Below are positions 17,995 to 27,701 of a DNA stretch of 64,000 bases, in pieces. The notes beneath the pieces are model-generated. The model saw only the letters and a list, made by a program, of their open reading frames with translations. It made no database searches and had not been told where the DNA came from. Source of the DNA: CAVRCA01 sp963719345 (GTDB taxonomy: Bacteria > Pseudomonadota > Alphaproteobacteria > Acetobacterales > Acetobacteraceae); contig CAVRCA010000001.1 of assembly GCA_963719345.1 (NCBI GenBank), positions 992,001 through 1,056,000 on the forward strand, written 5' to 3'. The translations under genes and the position numbers were made by a program. Numbering within the stretch: the stretch's first letter is position 1; every line of letters starts with the position of its first letter.

Positions 17995-19203
17995 TCAGGT
18001 GGAACCGCCTTGCAGGACGTCGCCGAACAGTTCCCAGCTCTTGCCCGACCACTTCATGAGCTGGACTTGACGGATCGTGTGATAGTTGGTGGGGCTGGTG
18101 TTGACCCGGATGCCGGGGAGCAGTGACGGGATCTCGACATTCGAGAGATTGGTCGCCTGCCGCATCAGGTTGTCACGGGAAAAGTCGTTGCCGCACTGCT
18201 TCAGCGTCGCGATCATGGTCATGACGGCGCCGTAGCCGTAGACGTAGAAGGCGTCGTTGAGGTCGGCGCTGGGCAGATATTTCTGCATGATCGCGCGCCA
18301 CTGCACGATGCCGGGATCGGTCTTCCAGGTCGGGTCGGACGGGTCCTTGTAGTAGGTGGCGCTGACGATGCCGATCCCCTTTTCCGGCCCGGCCGGCTCC
18401 ATCACCGCACCGACCGAGATCGAAACGTCGGTGAGCAGGTGCAGCGGCTTCCAGTTCATGTCCGCGACCTTGCGGATGACCTGGGCCGCAAACTTCGGCG
18501 TCGCTGCCGTGAGCAGCGCGTCGACGCCGGCTTCCTGCAGCGAGATCGCCTGGCTGTCGATCGTCGCGTCGGTCACTTCGTAGGACGCCGTGGTGACGCT
18601 CTTGTCGAACCGCTCGCCCAGCACGTCGCGCATGCCGCTGACGTAGTCCCGGCCGAAATCGTCGTTCTGATAGAGAATGCCGATCTTGGCGGCCGGCTTC
18701 GTCTTAAGAATGTAGTTGGCGAAGATCTGTGCTTCGACGCGATAGCTCGGCTGCCAGCCGATCGTCCAAGGATAGGCTTTCGGGTCCTGGAATTTGTCCG
18801 CACCGCTGCCGACGAACAGATGTGGGATCTTGCGCTGGTTGACGTATTTCAGGATGCCGGAGTTGGCCGCCGTGCCCAGCGTGTTGCACAGGCACGCGAC
18901 GTCGTCCTGCTCGACCAGCCGGCGCACCTGCTCGATCGTCTTGGACGGGGTATAGGAGTCGTCGTAGGACAGGAACTTGATCTTCCGCCCGGCGACGCCG
19001 CCCTGGTCGTTCAGCCACTGGAACGTCGCGCTCTGCGCCCGGCCGATCGCCCCATACGCCGAGGCGGGCCCGCTGTAGGCGGCCGTGCTGCCGATGCGGA
19101 TCTCGGTGTCCGAGACCCCCGGCGTCTCGGCCGCACGCGCGATGAAGGGAGCGGCCGGGACGAAAGCCGCCGCGGCCGTTCCCAGCAATGTCCGCCTGCG
19201 CAT
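17995..19203 (-). CDS. ABC transporter substrate-binding protein, LivJ-like (copy 2 of 4)
   Basis: 402 residues from ATG 19203, where a twin-arginine leader begins (MRRRTLLGTAAAAFVPAAP); the frame is open upstream but that part is only the shadow of copy 3. Same family marks as its neighbours: AYSGPASAYGAIGRA, NDDFGRDYVSGMRDVL, NTSPTNYHTIRQVQLM. The pocket-lining stretches differ from copy 1 (for example CLCNTLGTAANSG against FLFNPLGTATNTA), so the ligand may differ. Gap to copy 1 is 25 bp. Confidence 0.9.
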   Translation of the reverse strand: MRRRTLLGTAAAAFVPAAPFIARAAETPGVSDTEIRIGSTAAYSGPASAYGAIGRAQSATFQWLNDQGGVAGRKIKFLSYDDSYTPSKTIEQVRRLVEQDDVACLCNTLGTAANSGILKYVNQRKIPHLFVGSGADKFQDPKAYPWTIGWQPSYRVEAQIFANYILKTKPAAKIGILYQNDDFGRDYVSGMRDVLGERFDKSVTTASYEVTDATIDSQAISLQEAGVDALLTAATPKFAAQVIRKVADMNWKPLHLLTDVSISVGAVMEPAGPEKGIGIVSATYYKDPSDPTWKTDPGIVQWRAIMQKYLPSADLNDAFYVYGYGAVMTMIATLKQCGNDFSRDNLMRQATNLSNVEIPSLLPGIRVNTSPTNYHTIRQVQLMKWSGKSWELFGDVLQGGST

Positions 19204-19228
19204 CCTGCCCAATCTCCCCCGCACGCCC

Positions 19229-20444
19229 TCAGGCGGACGCGCCCTCGATGATGTCTCCGAACAGGTCCCAGGTCTTGCCGGTCCAGCGCGCGAGCTGAAG
19301 CTGCCGGATGGGATGGAAATTGGTCGGGCTGGTGTTGACCTTGATGCCCGGCAGCAGGATCGGGATATCAAGATCCTTCAGGTTGGCCGCTTGCTTCATG
19401 ATGTTCGCGCGGCTGAGATCCTGGCCACACTGTTTGAGCACCTGCATCATGGTGAGCGTGATGCCGTAGCCGAACACATTGCCGGAGTCGTTGACGTCCC
19501 CGTCCGGGTAATACTTCGTCATGAACGCCCGCCATTCCTTCATGCCGGCATCATTGTCCCAGCGGTGGTCGGTCGGGTCCTTGCCGTAAGCGGAACTGAC
19601 GATGCCGATGCCGTTCTCCATCCCCGCCGGCTGCATGACGGCGCCGACCGAGACCGACACGCCGGTAAGCACGTGCAGCGGCTTCCAGTTCATCTCGGCC
19701 ACTTTGCGGATGCTCTGGGCGGCGAATTTCGGCGTCGCGATCGTCACCAGCACCGCGACCCCGGCACTCTGGAGGCTGACAAGCTGCGAATTCTATGGTT
19801 GCATCGGTCACTTCGTACGACGCCAGCGTGACCAGCTTGTCGAAATTGTCCTTGAGCACGTCCCGGAAGCCGGTCAGGTAATCCTTCCCGAAATCGTCGT
19901 TCTGGTAGAGGATGCCGATCTTGCCGCCTGGTTTCTCCTTGAGGATGTACTTGGCGTAGATCTGCGCCTCGGTGACGTAGCTCGGCTGCCAGCCGATCGT
20001 CCAAGGATGCTCCTTGTAGTTGCCCCATTTGTCAGCGCCGCTCGACACGAACAGCTGCGGCACCGCCTTTTCGTTGCAGTACTTGACGATCGCCGTGTTG
20101 CTCGGCGTTCCGAGCGTGTTGAACAGGCACGCCACCTGATCCTGCTCCACCAGCCGCCGGATCTGCTCCACCGTCTTGGGCGGACTGTATGAATCGTCGT
20201 ATGAGATGAAGTTGATCTTCCGGCCGGCGAAGCCGCCCATGTCGTTCGCCATGCGGAACGCCGCCGCGTCGGCCTTGCCGATCGTGCCGTAGGCCGAGGC
20301 CGGGCCGCTATAAGGCATGGTGTTGCCGATGCGGATTTCGGTGGCGGTGACGCCGGGATTCTCGGCGGCCCGCAGGATGGCAGGGGCCGCCGGCACGAAA
20401 CCGGCTGCGGCGGCGGCCGTGAGGAGCGAGCGTCGACGAAGCAT
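19229..20444 (-). pseudogene. ABC transporter substrate-binding protein, LivJ-like (copy 3 of 4), one frameshift
   Basis: Two overlapping frames (20444-19780 and 19795-19229) form one full-length binding protein of about 404 residues with leader MLRRRSLLTAAAAAGFVPAA. The break lies at 19788-19793, where the frame reads ATIEFAAC instead of the ATIDSQ seen in the other copies. Deleting one A from GAATTC restores TIDSQLVSLQS exactly. The rest is intact, so the gene may be functional if the extra base is an error. Spacing to copy 2 is 25 bp. Confidence 0.85.
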
Positions 20445-20569
20445 GAACGGACCTTCCCAAGTTTGCGCCCCGTTCCGGGGATTGCGGGAAGCTTAGCCTT
20501 TCTGCGGCTCGCCGCGCGACGGAAAACGTGACCGACGGCGGGGCAGGCCGCCGTCAGTCACGCCGAGCG

Positions 20570-21781
20570 TCAGACCGACGCACCCTCGATGATGTCGCCG
20601 AAGCGCTCCCAGATTTTCCCATTCCACCTGATCAGCTGCATTTGCCGGATCGGGTGGTAGTTGGTCGGACTGGTGTTGATTTTGATGCCGGGCAACAGGA
20701 CCGGGTTCTCGAGATCCTTAAGCGACGTGGCCTGCTTCATGATATTTGCGCGGGAGAAGTCGCTGCCACACTGCTTCAGCACGTGGACCATCGTGTGAGT
20801 GACACCGTAGCCCGTCACGTAGCCGCCGTCGGAGACGTCGCCATCGGGCAGATACTGCTTCATGAAGGCGCGAAATGCCTTCATGCCGGCGTCATCGTTC
20901 CAGCTCGGGTCGGTCGGATCCTTCAGGTAGCCGGAGCTGACGACCCCCAGCGCGTTTTGAAAGCCGGCGGGCTGGATCACGGCGCCGACCGAGGTCGAGA
21001 CGTTGGAAAGCAGGTGCAGCGGCTTCCAGTTCAGCTCGGCGACCTTCTTGATGGTCTGGGCGGCGAATTTCGGCGTCGCCGCGGTGAGCATCACGTCGAC
21101 CCCGTCCGACTGCAGGGAGACCACCTGCAAGTCGATCGTCGGGTCGGTTACCTCGTAGGAGACCTGCTTGACCTTGCTGAACTTGTCGCCGAGCACGTCC
21201 TTCATGCCGACCAGGTAGTCCTTACCGAAATCGTCATTCTGATAAAGGATGCCGATCTTGGCGTCGGGTTTCTCCTTCAGGATGTATTTCGCGTAGATTT
21301 GCGCCTCGGTGCGGTAGCTGGGCTGCCAGCCGATCGTCCAGGGATGCTCCTTGTAGTCGCCCCACTTGTCTGCGCCGGTCGACACGAAGAGTTGCGGCAC
21401 CTTCTTCGCGTTGCAGTATTTCACGATTGCCGAGTTGGTCGGCGTACCGAGAGTATGGAACAGGCAGGCGACCTGATCCTCCTCCACTAGCCGGCGCACC
21501 TGCTCGACCGTCTTAGGCGGGCTATAGCTGTCATCGTAGCTGATGAACTTCACCTTACGGCCGGCGAATCCACCTTGCGCGTTCGCCATCTCGAATGCAG
21601 CCGCGTCCGCCTTGCCGATGACGCCGTAGGCCGAAGCGGGACCGCTATACGGCATGGTGTTGCCGATCTTGATCTCGGTCGCGGTCACGCCGGGCGTTTC
21701 CGCGGCGCACGACGCACGGGAGGCAGCAGGCAGTAGGCCGGCTGCAACGGTGCCGGTCAGCAGGGTACGTCTAGGCAGCAT
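20570..21781 (-). CDS. ABC transporter substrate-binding protein, LivJ-like (copy 4 of 4)
   Basis: 403 residues, leader MLPRRTLLTGTVAAGLLPAA (twin Arg). It is the copy nearest the permease genes (53 bp after livM) and is closest in sequence to copy 3: MPYSGPASAYGVIGKADAAAF and GFAGRKVKFISYDDSYS are almost the same in both. Motifs NDDFGKDYLVGM and NTSPTNYHPIRQMQLI are present. As the promoter-proximal binding protein it is the likely principal receptor of this importer. Confidence 0.92.
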   Translation of the reverse strand: MLPRRTLLTGTVAAGLLPAASRASCAAETPGVTATEIKIGNTMPYSGPASAYGVIGKADAAAFEMANAQGGFAGRKVKFISYDDSYSPPKTVEQVRRLVEEDQVACLFHTLGTPTNSAIVKYCNAKKVPQLFVSTGADKWGDYKEHPWTIGWQPSYRTEAQIYAKYILKEKPDAKIGILYQNDDFGKDYLVGMKDVLGDKFSKVKQVSYEVTDPTIDLQVVSLQSDGVDVMLTAATPKFAAQTIKKVAELNWKPLHLLSNVSTSVGAVIQPAGFQNALGVVSSGYLKDPTDPSWNDDAGMKAFRAFMKQYLPDGDVSDGGYVTGYGVTHTMVHVLKQCGSDFSRANIMKQATSLKDLENPVLLPGIKINTSPTNYHPIRQMQLIRWNGKIWERFGDIIEGASV

Positions 21782-21834
21782 TCGTCCTGATCTCCTTCAC
21801 GAGTTCCCACCCGATACTGGTGAGATTGCGCCGA

Positions 21835-22857
21835 TTAGCGCCCGCTTGGCAAAATGCGGTGGCTGATCCGGCGCAGCAGGCCGGCGACCCCGGACGGGAG
21901 CAGGTACATGAAGGCGATGAGGATGACGCCGTAGATCGCCCCGGGCGCCGCCTTGGAGATCTGCTCGGAGATGTTCGGGATGAACACCATGAAGGCCGCC
22001 CCAAAGATCGCCCCGCTGATCGACGCGACGCCGCCCACGACGAGCCCGACGAACAGGAACACCGACAAGGTCACGGTGAAACTGTCCGGTGCGACGAACT
22101 CGACCGCGATGGCGCTGAGCGCGCCGGCCACGCCGGTGTACATCGCACTCACCGCAAAGGTCCGGGTCTTCAGCGAGGCGATGTCGATGCCCATAGCCTC
22201 CGCGGCGAGGGCGTGGTCGCGGGTGGCCATCATCGCCCGGCCCATCCGGCCACGGATCAGGTTCCAAGCCGCCAGGAACAACAGCGCGGCGACGCCGAGG
22301 GTGAACAAATAGAGGTACTGGTCCGGGGTCAGGTCGAGGCCGAACGGTGCGTCCGGCTTGGAGATCACGATCCCCTGCACCCCGCCAGTCCAATCCTCGA
22401 TTGCCTTGAACTTCAGCAATTGCGGCACCGCGACTGCCAGCGCGAACGTGGTCAGGGCAAGATAGAGGCCTGTGAAGCGCAACGCCGGATAGCCGACCAG
22501 CAGGCCGACGAACGCGCTCACCACGCCGGCCACGGGCAACGTCGCCCAGTACGGCACGTTGAAGTTGGACATCAGGATCGCCGCCGTGTAGGCGCCGACG
22601 GCGTAGAACGCTCCATGTCCCAGCGATATCTGGCCGTTGTAGCCGGTGACCAGATTGAGCCCGAGGATGGCCAGCGCATAGACCACCAGCATCGTGAGCT
22701 GGAACAGGTGATAGCCGCTGACCAGGAACGCCAGCGCGACCGCCACAACCAGAAACACCACGACGATGATGGCCGAGGATCGTCCCGCTTGCACCGACGG
22801 CTGAGCCCGAATCGTGCTGGCAGCCTCGGTGGCTTCGGCCGTGATTTCGCCGCTCAT
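21835..22857 (-). CDS. livM: Branched-chain amino-acid type ABC permease LivM
   Basis: 340 residues. Strongly hydrophobic with the LivM marks GYNGQISLGHGAFYAVGAYTA and RDHALAAEAMGID (the cytoplasmic coupling loop). An unusually long hydrophilic N-terminus of about 28 residues precedes the first helix. Start ATG 22857 is 5 bp from the livH stop, so the two are co-translated. Partners LivH, LivF and LivG lie upstream in the same direction. Confidence 0.95.
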   Translation of the reverse strand: MSGEITAEATEAASTIRAQPSVQAGRSSAIIVVVFLVVAVALAFLVSGYHLFQLTMLVVYALAILGLNLVTGYNGQISLGHGAFYAVGAYTAAILMSNFNVPYWATLPVAGVVSAFVGLLVGYPALRFTGLYLALTTFALAVAVPQLLKFKAIEDWTGGVQGIVISKPDAPFGLDLTPDQYLYLFTLGVAALLFLAAWNLIRGRMGRAMMATRDHALAAEAMGIDIASLKTRTFAVSAMYTGVAGALSAIAVEFVAPDSFTVTLSVFLFVGLVVGGVASISGAIFGAAFMVFIPNISEQISKAAPGAIYGVILIAFMYLLPSGVAGLLRRISHRILPSGR

Positions 22858-22861
22858 GTTC

Positions 22862-23735
22862 CTACACCCTGCTCATCACGACACGGCCGAAAAGGCCGGT
22901 CGGCTTGACCATCAGCACCGCGACGATGATGACCAGCGCAAGCGACAACTTCAGCTCGGTGCCGACCACGTAGGCCCCGCCCAGGTTCTCTATGACGCCC
23001 ACCGCAAACCCGCCGATCACGGCCCCGAGCGGGTTCTCGATGCCGCCCAGCAGCGCCCCGGCGAAGGCGTAGAGCAGCACGCCCGCCATCATGTTCGGGT
23101 CGAGGAAAACCACCGGGGCGATCATCATGCCGGCGATCGCGCCGATCGCCGCGGCAAGGCCCCATCCAAGCGCCAGCATCCAGCCAACGCGGACACCGAC
23201 CAGCCGACTGGACGTCGGATTGTAGGCGGCAGCCCGCATTGCGAGGCCGAGGCTCGTGTGCCGGAAAAATACATAGACCAGGAGGAGCACGGCCAGCGTC
23301 ACCGCCGTCGAGCCCAGCTCATGGCCGGACAGGAAGCCGCCAAGCAGCGGAGTGGTGCTGTTGAACGGGCTCGGAAACGTCTTGATGGTGAAATCCCAGA
23401 TCCAGCCGGTGAGGGCATTCACGATCAGAAGCAGCCCTATGAATACGCCGACGGAGGCCAGCACCGGCGCGTTCTCCATTGGCCGCATCAGGATGCGCTC
23501 GATCAACACGCCGAGGATGAACGACACGATGACGGTGACGACGAACGACACCCAGTACCGACCAGCCGGCCGTCACCATCGTGTACGCAATGTACGTCGA
23601 CAGCGTCGCCATCTCGCCCTGGGCGAAGTTCACGTGGTGCGTCGCCTGGTAGATCATCACCAGCGCCAGCGCGACGCTCGCGTAGATGCCGCCGGTCGCG
23701 AGGCCCGACAGGATCTGGTGGAGAACACCCTGCAT
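22862..23735 (-). pseudogene. livH: Branched-chain amino-acid type ABC permease LivH, one frameshift
   Basis: N-terminal frame (from ATG 23735: MQGVLHQILSGLATGGIYAS, then HHVNFAQGEMA) and C-terminal frame (from about 23551 to 22862, with RAAAYNPTSSRLVGV and the coupling loop) together make a complete LivH of about 290 residues. The frames join if one G near 23562 is removed, giving GWSYWVSFVV in place of GWSVLGVV. With four binding proteins and three intact partners around it, a non-functional channel subunit would be odd, so a sequence error is likely. Confidence 0.88.
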
Positions 23736-23752
23736 CGTCGGGCCGCCTTTCG

Positions 23753-24463
23753 TCAGTAGCCGAGATAGGAGCGGCGGATCGCCTCGTCGTTCTGGATGTC
23801 GGCCGCCGGGCCGCCCATCACGATCCGGCCGGTCTCCAGCAGGTAGGCGCGCGAGGCGAGCTGGAGGGCCAGGTTGGCGTTCTGCTCGACGACCAGGATG
23901 CTGACCCGCTCCTCCGCGTTGATCCGTCGAAGGATCGCGAAGATGTCGCGCACGATGAGCGGTGCGAGACCCACCGAGGGCTCGTCGAGCAGCAGCAGCT
24001 TCGGCTGCAGCAGCAGCGCGCGCGCAATCGCCAGCATCTGCTGCTCGCCGCCGGAGAGGGTTCCGGCCTGCTGACGAAAGCGCTCCTTCAGGCGCGGAAA
24101 ATAGCCAAACATCCGCTCGAAATCCTCGGCCACGCCGCGCCGCCCGCGGGTGTAGGCGCCGAGCTTCATGTTCTCCTCGACCGTGAGTTCCATGAAGGTG
24201 CCGCGTCCGTCCGGCACATGGCCGATCTTGCGGCGGATGATGTCCTCGGTGGCCTTGCCCTCGATGCGCTCGCCCGCGAAGCGGATCTCGCCGGTGGTGC
24301 GCACCATGCCGCAGATGGCCCGCAGGGTGGTGGTCTTGCCGGCTCCGTTGGCGCCCAGCAACGTCGTCACCTCGCCCTCGTTGACCACGAAGCTGATGCC
24401 GTGCAGCACCTTCGTCTGGCCATACGCCGCCCCGAGATCGGCGACTTCAAGCAGCGCCGGCAT
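23753..24463 (-). CDS. livF: Branched-chain amino-acid type ABC ATPase LivF
   Basis: 236 residues, typical. Walker A GANGAGKTTT (about 34-43), signature TLSGGEQQMLAIARAL, Walker B LLLLDEPSVGLAP and switch His region VVEQNANLAL are all present. Its start overlaps the end of livG by 17 bp, and livH follows 17 bp downstream. Confidence 0.96.
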   Translation of the reverse strand: MPALLEVADLGAAYGQTKVLHGISFVVNEGEVTTLLGANGAGKTTTLRAICGMVRTTGEIRFAGERIEGKATEDIIRRKIGHVPDGRGTFMELTVEENMKLGAYTRGRRGVAEDFERMFGYFPRLKERFRQQAGTLSGGEQQMLAIARALLLQPKLLLLDEPSVGLAPLIVRDIFAILRRINAEERVSILVVEQNANLALQLASRAYLLETGRIVMGGPAADIQNDEAIRRSYLGY

Positions 24464-25241
24464 GCTCGGTCTCCCCGAGATAGGCGCGGATTACCTCCGG
24501 CTCGGCGCGGACCTGGGCCGGCGTACCGTCGGCAATCTTTTGGCCGAACTCGAGCGCCACCACCTTGTCGGACACCCGCATCACCAGGCTCATGTGGTGC
24601 TCGACCAGCAGGATGCTGAGCTTGAACTGCTCGCGAATGGAGATCAGCAAGCTCGCCAGCTCGTCCACTTCGCCGTGGTTCAGCCCGCCCGCCGGTTCGT
24701 CGAGCAGCAGCAGCTTCGGCGCGCTGATCAGCGCCCGCGCCAATTCGACGCGCTTCTGCGTGCCGAACGGCAGCGACCCCACCGTGACGTTGGCGACGTC
24801 CTCAAGGTCCAGCAGATGCAGCAGCCGGTGCAGCATCTCGTTGGCCTTGCGCTCCTCCTGCTGGACAGGCGGCAGGCGCAGCGCGTTGGTGATGAACCCG
24901 GACCGGCCGAGATGATGGGCGCCGACCAGCACGTTGTCGCGGACCGTGAGCGTGCGGAACAGCGCCAGATTCTGAAAGGTGCGGCCGATCCCGAGGTCGA
25001 TCAGCTTATATCGCGGCGTGCCGGCGAGTTTGCGTCCCTCGAACAGGATCTCGCCCTCGGCATACCGATATATGCCGCTGATGCAATTGAACAGCGTCGT
25101 CTTGCCGGACCCGTTTGGCCCGATCAGGCCGCAGATCTGGTTTCGCCCGACCTCGAAGGACACGCCGTTCAGCGCAACGACGCCGCCGAAACGCACGACC
25201 ACCCTGCTGACTTGAAGCAATGCCGATCCGCGATCGGCCAT
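24447..25241 (-). CDS. livG: Branched-chain amino-acid type ABC ATPase LivG
   Basis: 264 residues from ATG 25241 (MADRGSALLQVSRVVVRFGG). The frame is open further upstream but that sequence has no family resemblance. Walker A GPNGSGKTTLFN, the LivG-specific IGRTFQN loop, and Walker B LLLLDEPAGGLNH are intact. The ABC signature reads VGSLPFGTQKRVELARAL, with LPFG replacing LSYG, a common LivG variant. First gene of the livGFHM plus four-receptor array. Confidence 0.95.
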   Translation of the reverse strand: MADRGSALLQVSRVVVRFGGVVALNGVSFEVGRNQICGLIGPNGSGKTTLFNCISGIYRYAEGEILFEGRKLAGTPRYKLIDLGIGRTFQNLALFRTLTVRDNVLVGAHHLGRSGFITNALRLPPVQQEERKANEMLHRLLHLLDLEDVANVTVGSLPFGTQKRVELARALISAPKLLLLDEPAGGLNHGEVDELASLLISIREQFKLSILLVEHHMSLVMRVSDKVVALEFGQKIADGTPAQVRAEPEVIRAYLGETEHAGAA

Positions 25242-25487
25242 ATCCACGGTCGTGGTCACCGGCGCCCGGTGAGCGATGGCGAGAGATGGCGTGGCGGTCG
25301 AACGCCATAACTGCTTCCCAAAAACGTGCTCCCTGCTCTCTGGATGGCACCCGTTCGGGCTGCCGTGACATTGGGGGCCGAAGATACGTGGGGTCGTGGG
25401 CAAGTCAAGCGAACTTCCGGACACTGCATTGCGCGAATGAGCAGGGTGGTGACAAGCTGATGGCCGGCCGCGAAACGGAGAGCACAG

Positions 25488-26334
25488 ATGCCGACCAGGG
25501 TTGCCGTGATATCGCCCGGCAGCATGGGTGCCGGGATCGGCGGCCGGTTGACCGAGCATGGGGCGGAGGGTACTCACCTGGCTCGCCGGCCGCGGCCCAT
25601 CGAGCGTGGCGCGCGCCCGCGAGGCGGGAATGCGGGCGGCGGAGTTGAGCGACGTCGCCGAGACCCGGCTCATCCTGTCGATCGTGCCGCCGGGCGATGC
25701 GTTGGGCTTGGCGGAACGCCTGGCCCCGGCGCTCTCGGCCTCGACCATCAAGCCGGTGTATGTCGACTGCAATGCCGTGAACCCGGCCACCGTGTCGCGC
25801 ATCCAGGCGACGGTCGCCGCCACCGGGTGTCCGTTTGTCGACGGCGGCATCATCGGCGGGCCGCCGACGACCGGCGGCCGATCGCCCGCCCTGTATGTCT
25901 CCGGCCCGGCAGCGAGCGCGGTGTCGGCGCTCACCCAGCACGGATTGGATATCCGCGTGCTGGACGGACCGGTCGGAGACGCCTCGGCGCTGAAGATGTC
26001 GTATGCCGGGATCACCAAGGGCTTCACTGCCCTCGGCGCCGTGATGGCGCTCGCCGCGACCCGCGCCGGTACGGCCGAGGCACTGCATCGGGAACTCGCC
26101 GACAGCCAGCCGGAGCTGCTGGCCTGGCTGTCCCACCAGGTGCCGCGGATGTATCCGAAAGCCTATCGCTGGGTGGCCGAGATGGAAGAGATCGCCGGCT
26201 TCATCGCCGATCCGGACGCGGGCAGTGCCATGCTCGAGGGTGCGGCGAGGCTGTACGAGCGCATCGCGACCGACACTGTCGCCGAGCAGGCGGAAACCGC
26301 GGCGTTGAGCGCGTTTTTCGACCGGACGGCCTGA
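25488..26334 (+). pseudogene. NAD(P)-binding 3-hydroxyacid/6-phosphogluconate dehydrogenase-like protein with DUF1932 end, one frameshift
   Basis: The start MPTRVAVISPGSMGAGIGG (Rossmann GxGxxG-type loop, here SPGSMGAG) is in one frame. The rest, from about 25565, is in another: REAGMRAAELSDVAE, then PFVDGGIIGGPP and the C-terminal DUF1932-type segment GDASALKMSYAGITKGF. Removing one G in the run at 25560-25570 joins them as EHGARVLTWLAGRG. Full length would be about 281 residues. The family includes beta-hydroxyacid dehydrogenases and reductive aminases. Upstream gap to livG is 246 bp and probably holds divergent promoters. Confidence 0.75.
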
Positions 26335-26403
26335 CCCCCGCCCCGCTTCGACCAAGCTACGGCTTCAATCGAGCCAAGGCTCCAACCAAGGAGGAACGCG
26401 AGC

Positions 26404-27186
26404 ATGGACATTCGGCTGGACGGCAGGACCGCGCTGATCACCGGTGGCAGCAAGGGTCTCGGTCTCGCCATGGCCGCGCAGTTCGCCGCGTCGGGCGCGG
26501 ACGTCGCCATCGTCGCCCGCCGTGCCGAGGCACTGGAGGAAGCCAAGCGATCGATCGGCGCGACGGCAAGGGGCCGGGTCGTCACGGTTGCGGCCGACGT
26601 CGCCAAGGCGGACGATGTCGCGCGTGCCTACGCGGCGGCCACCGAAGCGCTCGGCCGGATCGACATCCTGGTCAACAACGCCGGGACGTCACAGACCGGG
26701 AAATTCGCCGAGATCACCGATGAGGTGTGGCAGGCGGACCTGGATCTGAAATTGTTCGCCGCGATCCGACTGGCCCGGCTCGCCTTTCCGGGGATGCAGG
26801 AGCGGCGCTGGGGCCGCATCATAAACGTGCTCAACATCGGCGCGAAAGCGCCACGCGCGGGGGGCGCGCCGACGGTGGTTTCGCGCGCCGCCGGCTTGGC
26901 GCTGACCAAGGTGCTCGCGGGCGAGGGAGCGCCCCACAACGTGCTGGTCAACGCGCTGCTGGTCGGCGTGATCGTCAGCGACCAATGGGTGCGGCGCCAC
27001 AAGGTCCAGGGCAGCAACACCTCCTTCGAGGAGTTCACGGGCAAGATGGGCGCCGGAGTGCCGCTCGGCCGCATGGGAACCGCCGAGGAGTTCGCCAATG
27101 TGGCCTGCTTCCTCGCCTCCGACGCCGCCGGCTACGTCACCGGCACCGCGATCAACGTCGACGGAGGAAGCTCGCCGGTGGTCTGA
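26404..27186 (+). CDS. SDR-family oxidoreductase lacking the canonical Ser-Tyr-Lys residues
   Basis: 260 residues with the SDR fold: TGGSKGLG (cofactor loop, residues 14-21), NNAG at about 88-91 and a C-terminal VDGG. The catalytic region is unusual. Where most SDRs have S, then YxxxK, this reads INVLNIG and then PTVVSRAAGLALTK, so Ser, Tyr and Lys are all replaced (Tyr position Thr or Val, Lys position Arg). I know of an SDR subgroup with this pattern and no assigned reaction. It follows the preceding dehydrogenase by 69 bp and has a good AAGGAGG-like site. Confidence 0.88.
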   Translation: MDIRLDGRTALITGGSKGLGLAMAAQFAASGADVAIVARRAEALEEAKRSIGATARGRVVTVAADVAKADDVARAYAAATEALGRIDILVNNAGTSQTGKFAEITDEVWQADLDLKLFAAIRLARLAFPGMQERRWGRIINVLNIGAKAPRAGGAPTVVSRAAGLALTKVLAGEGAPHNVLVNALLVGVIVSDQWVRRHKVQGSNTSFEEFTGKMGAGVPLGRMGTAEEFANVACFLASDAAGYVTGTAINVDGGSSPVV

Positions 27187-27222
27187 TCCAGCCCGCCTCT
27201 CGATCTCACGACCGTGGCTGCT

Positions 27223-27657
27223 TCAGAGTTGCGGCAGGATGCCGGCCAGCACGCGAGCGAGGTTCTTGCCGACTTGTTCCAGGGCCGCCGGCCAGGCGAA
27301 CAGCCCGAAGCGGTCGAACTCCGGCACGAGGCGCCCGCCGAGGGCAAAGGTGGATCGGCAGACCAGGGTCTTTGGATCAGGCATCGGGTCGGGACGCCAG
27401 AGAAACAGCGCGAGCCGCTTGCCGGGCAGGTAGGCATGGTCGCCGAGGCCCGCCAGCGCTGCGGGGGCCGCGACCAGCCCGGTCTCCTCCGCGAGTTCGC
27501 GGCTCGCCGCCACCGCAAACGGCTCATCGGGCTCGGCGACGCCCTTCGGGATGTCCCAGCGCGGCGAGCGGGTGGCATGACCGAGCAGGAGGCGCGCGCC
27601 GTCGGTCACCAGCACGCCGCAGCTCGTGCGCATCATTCGGCTGGCATTGCGCGTCAT
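27223..27657 (-). CDS. Nudix hydrolase
   Basis: 144 residues. A perfect Nudix box spans residues 39-61 (G-x5-E-x7-RELAEETGL), with the Mg-binding REL-EE core. The family cleaves nucleoside diphosphates linked to another moiety; the specific substrate cannot be read from the sequence. Convergent with the SDR gene and divergent from zwf, which starts 45 bp from its ATG. Confidence 0.9.
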   Translation of the reverse strand: MTRNASRMMRTSCGVLVTDGARLLLGHATRSPRWDIPKGVAEPDEPFAVAASRELAEETGLVAAPAALAGLGDHAYLPGKRLALFLWRPDPMPDPKTLVCRSTFALGGRLVPEFDRFGLFAWPAALEQVGKNLARVLAGILPQL

Positions 27658-27701
27658 CCCTCGACCATAACCGATGTTCAGAGCCGAGAGAGACCTGCGC
27701 G

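Noticed and set aside
22814..24619. Plus-strand open frame of 601 codons
   Set aside because: Antisense to livH and livF; His/Arg/Gln-rich without any fold signal.
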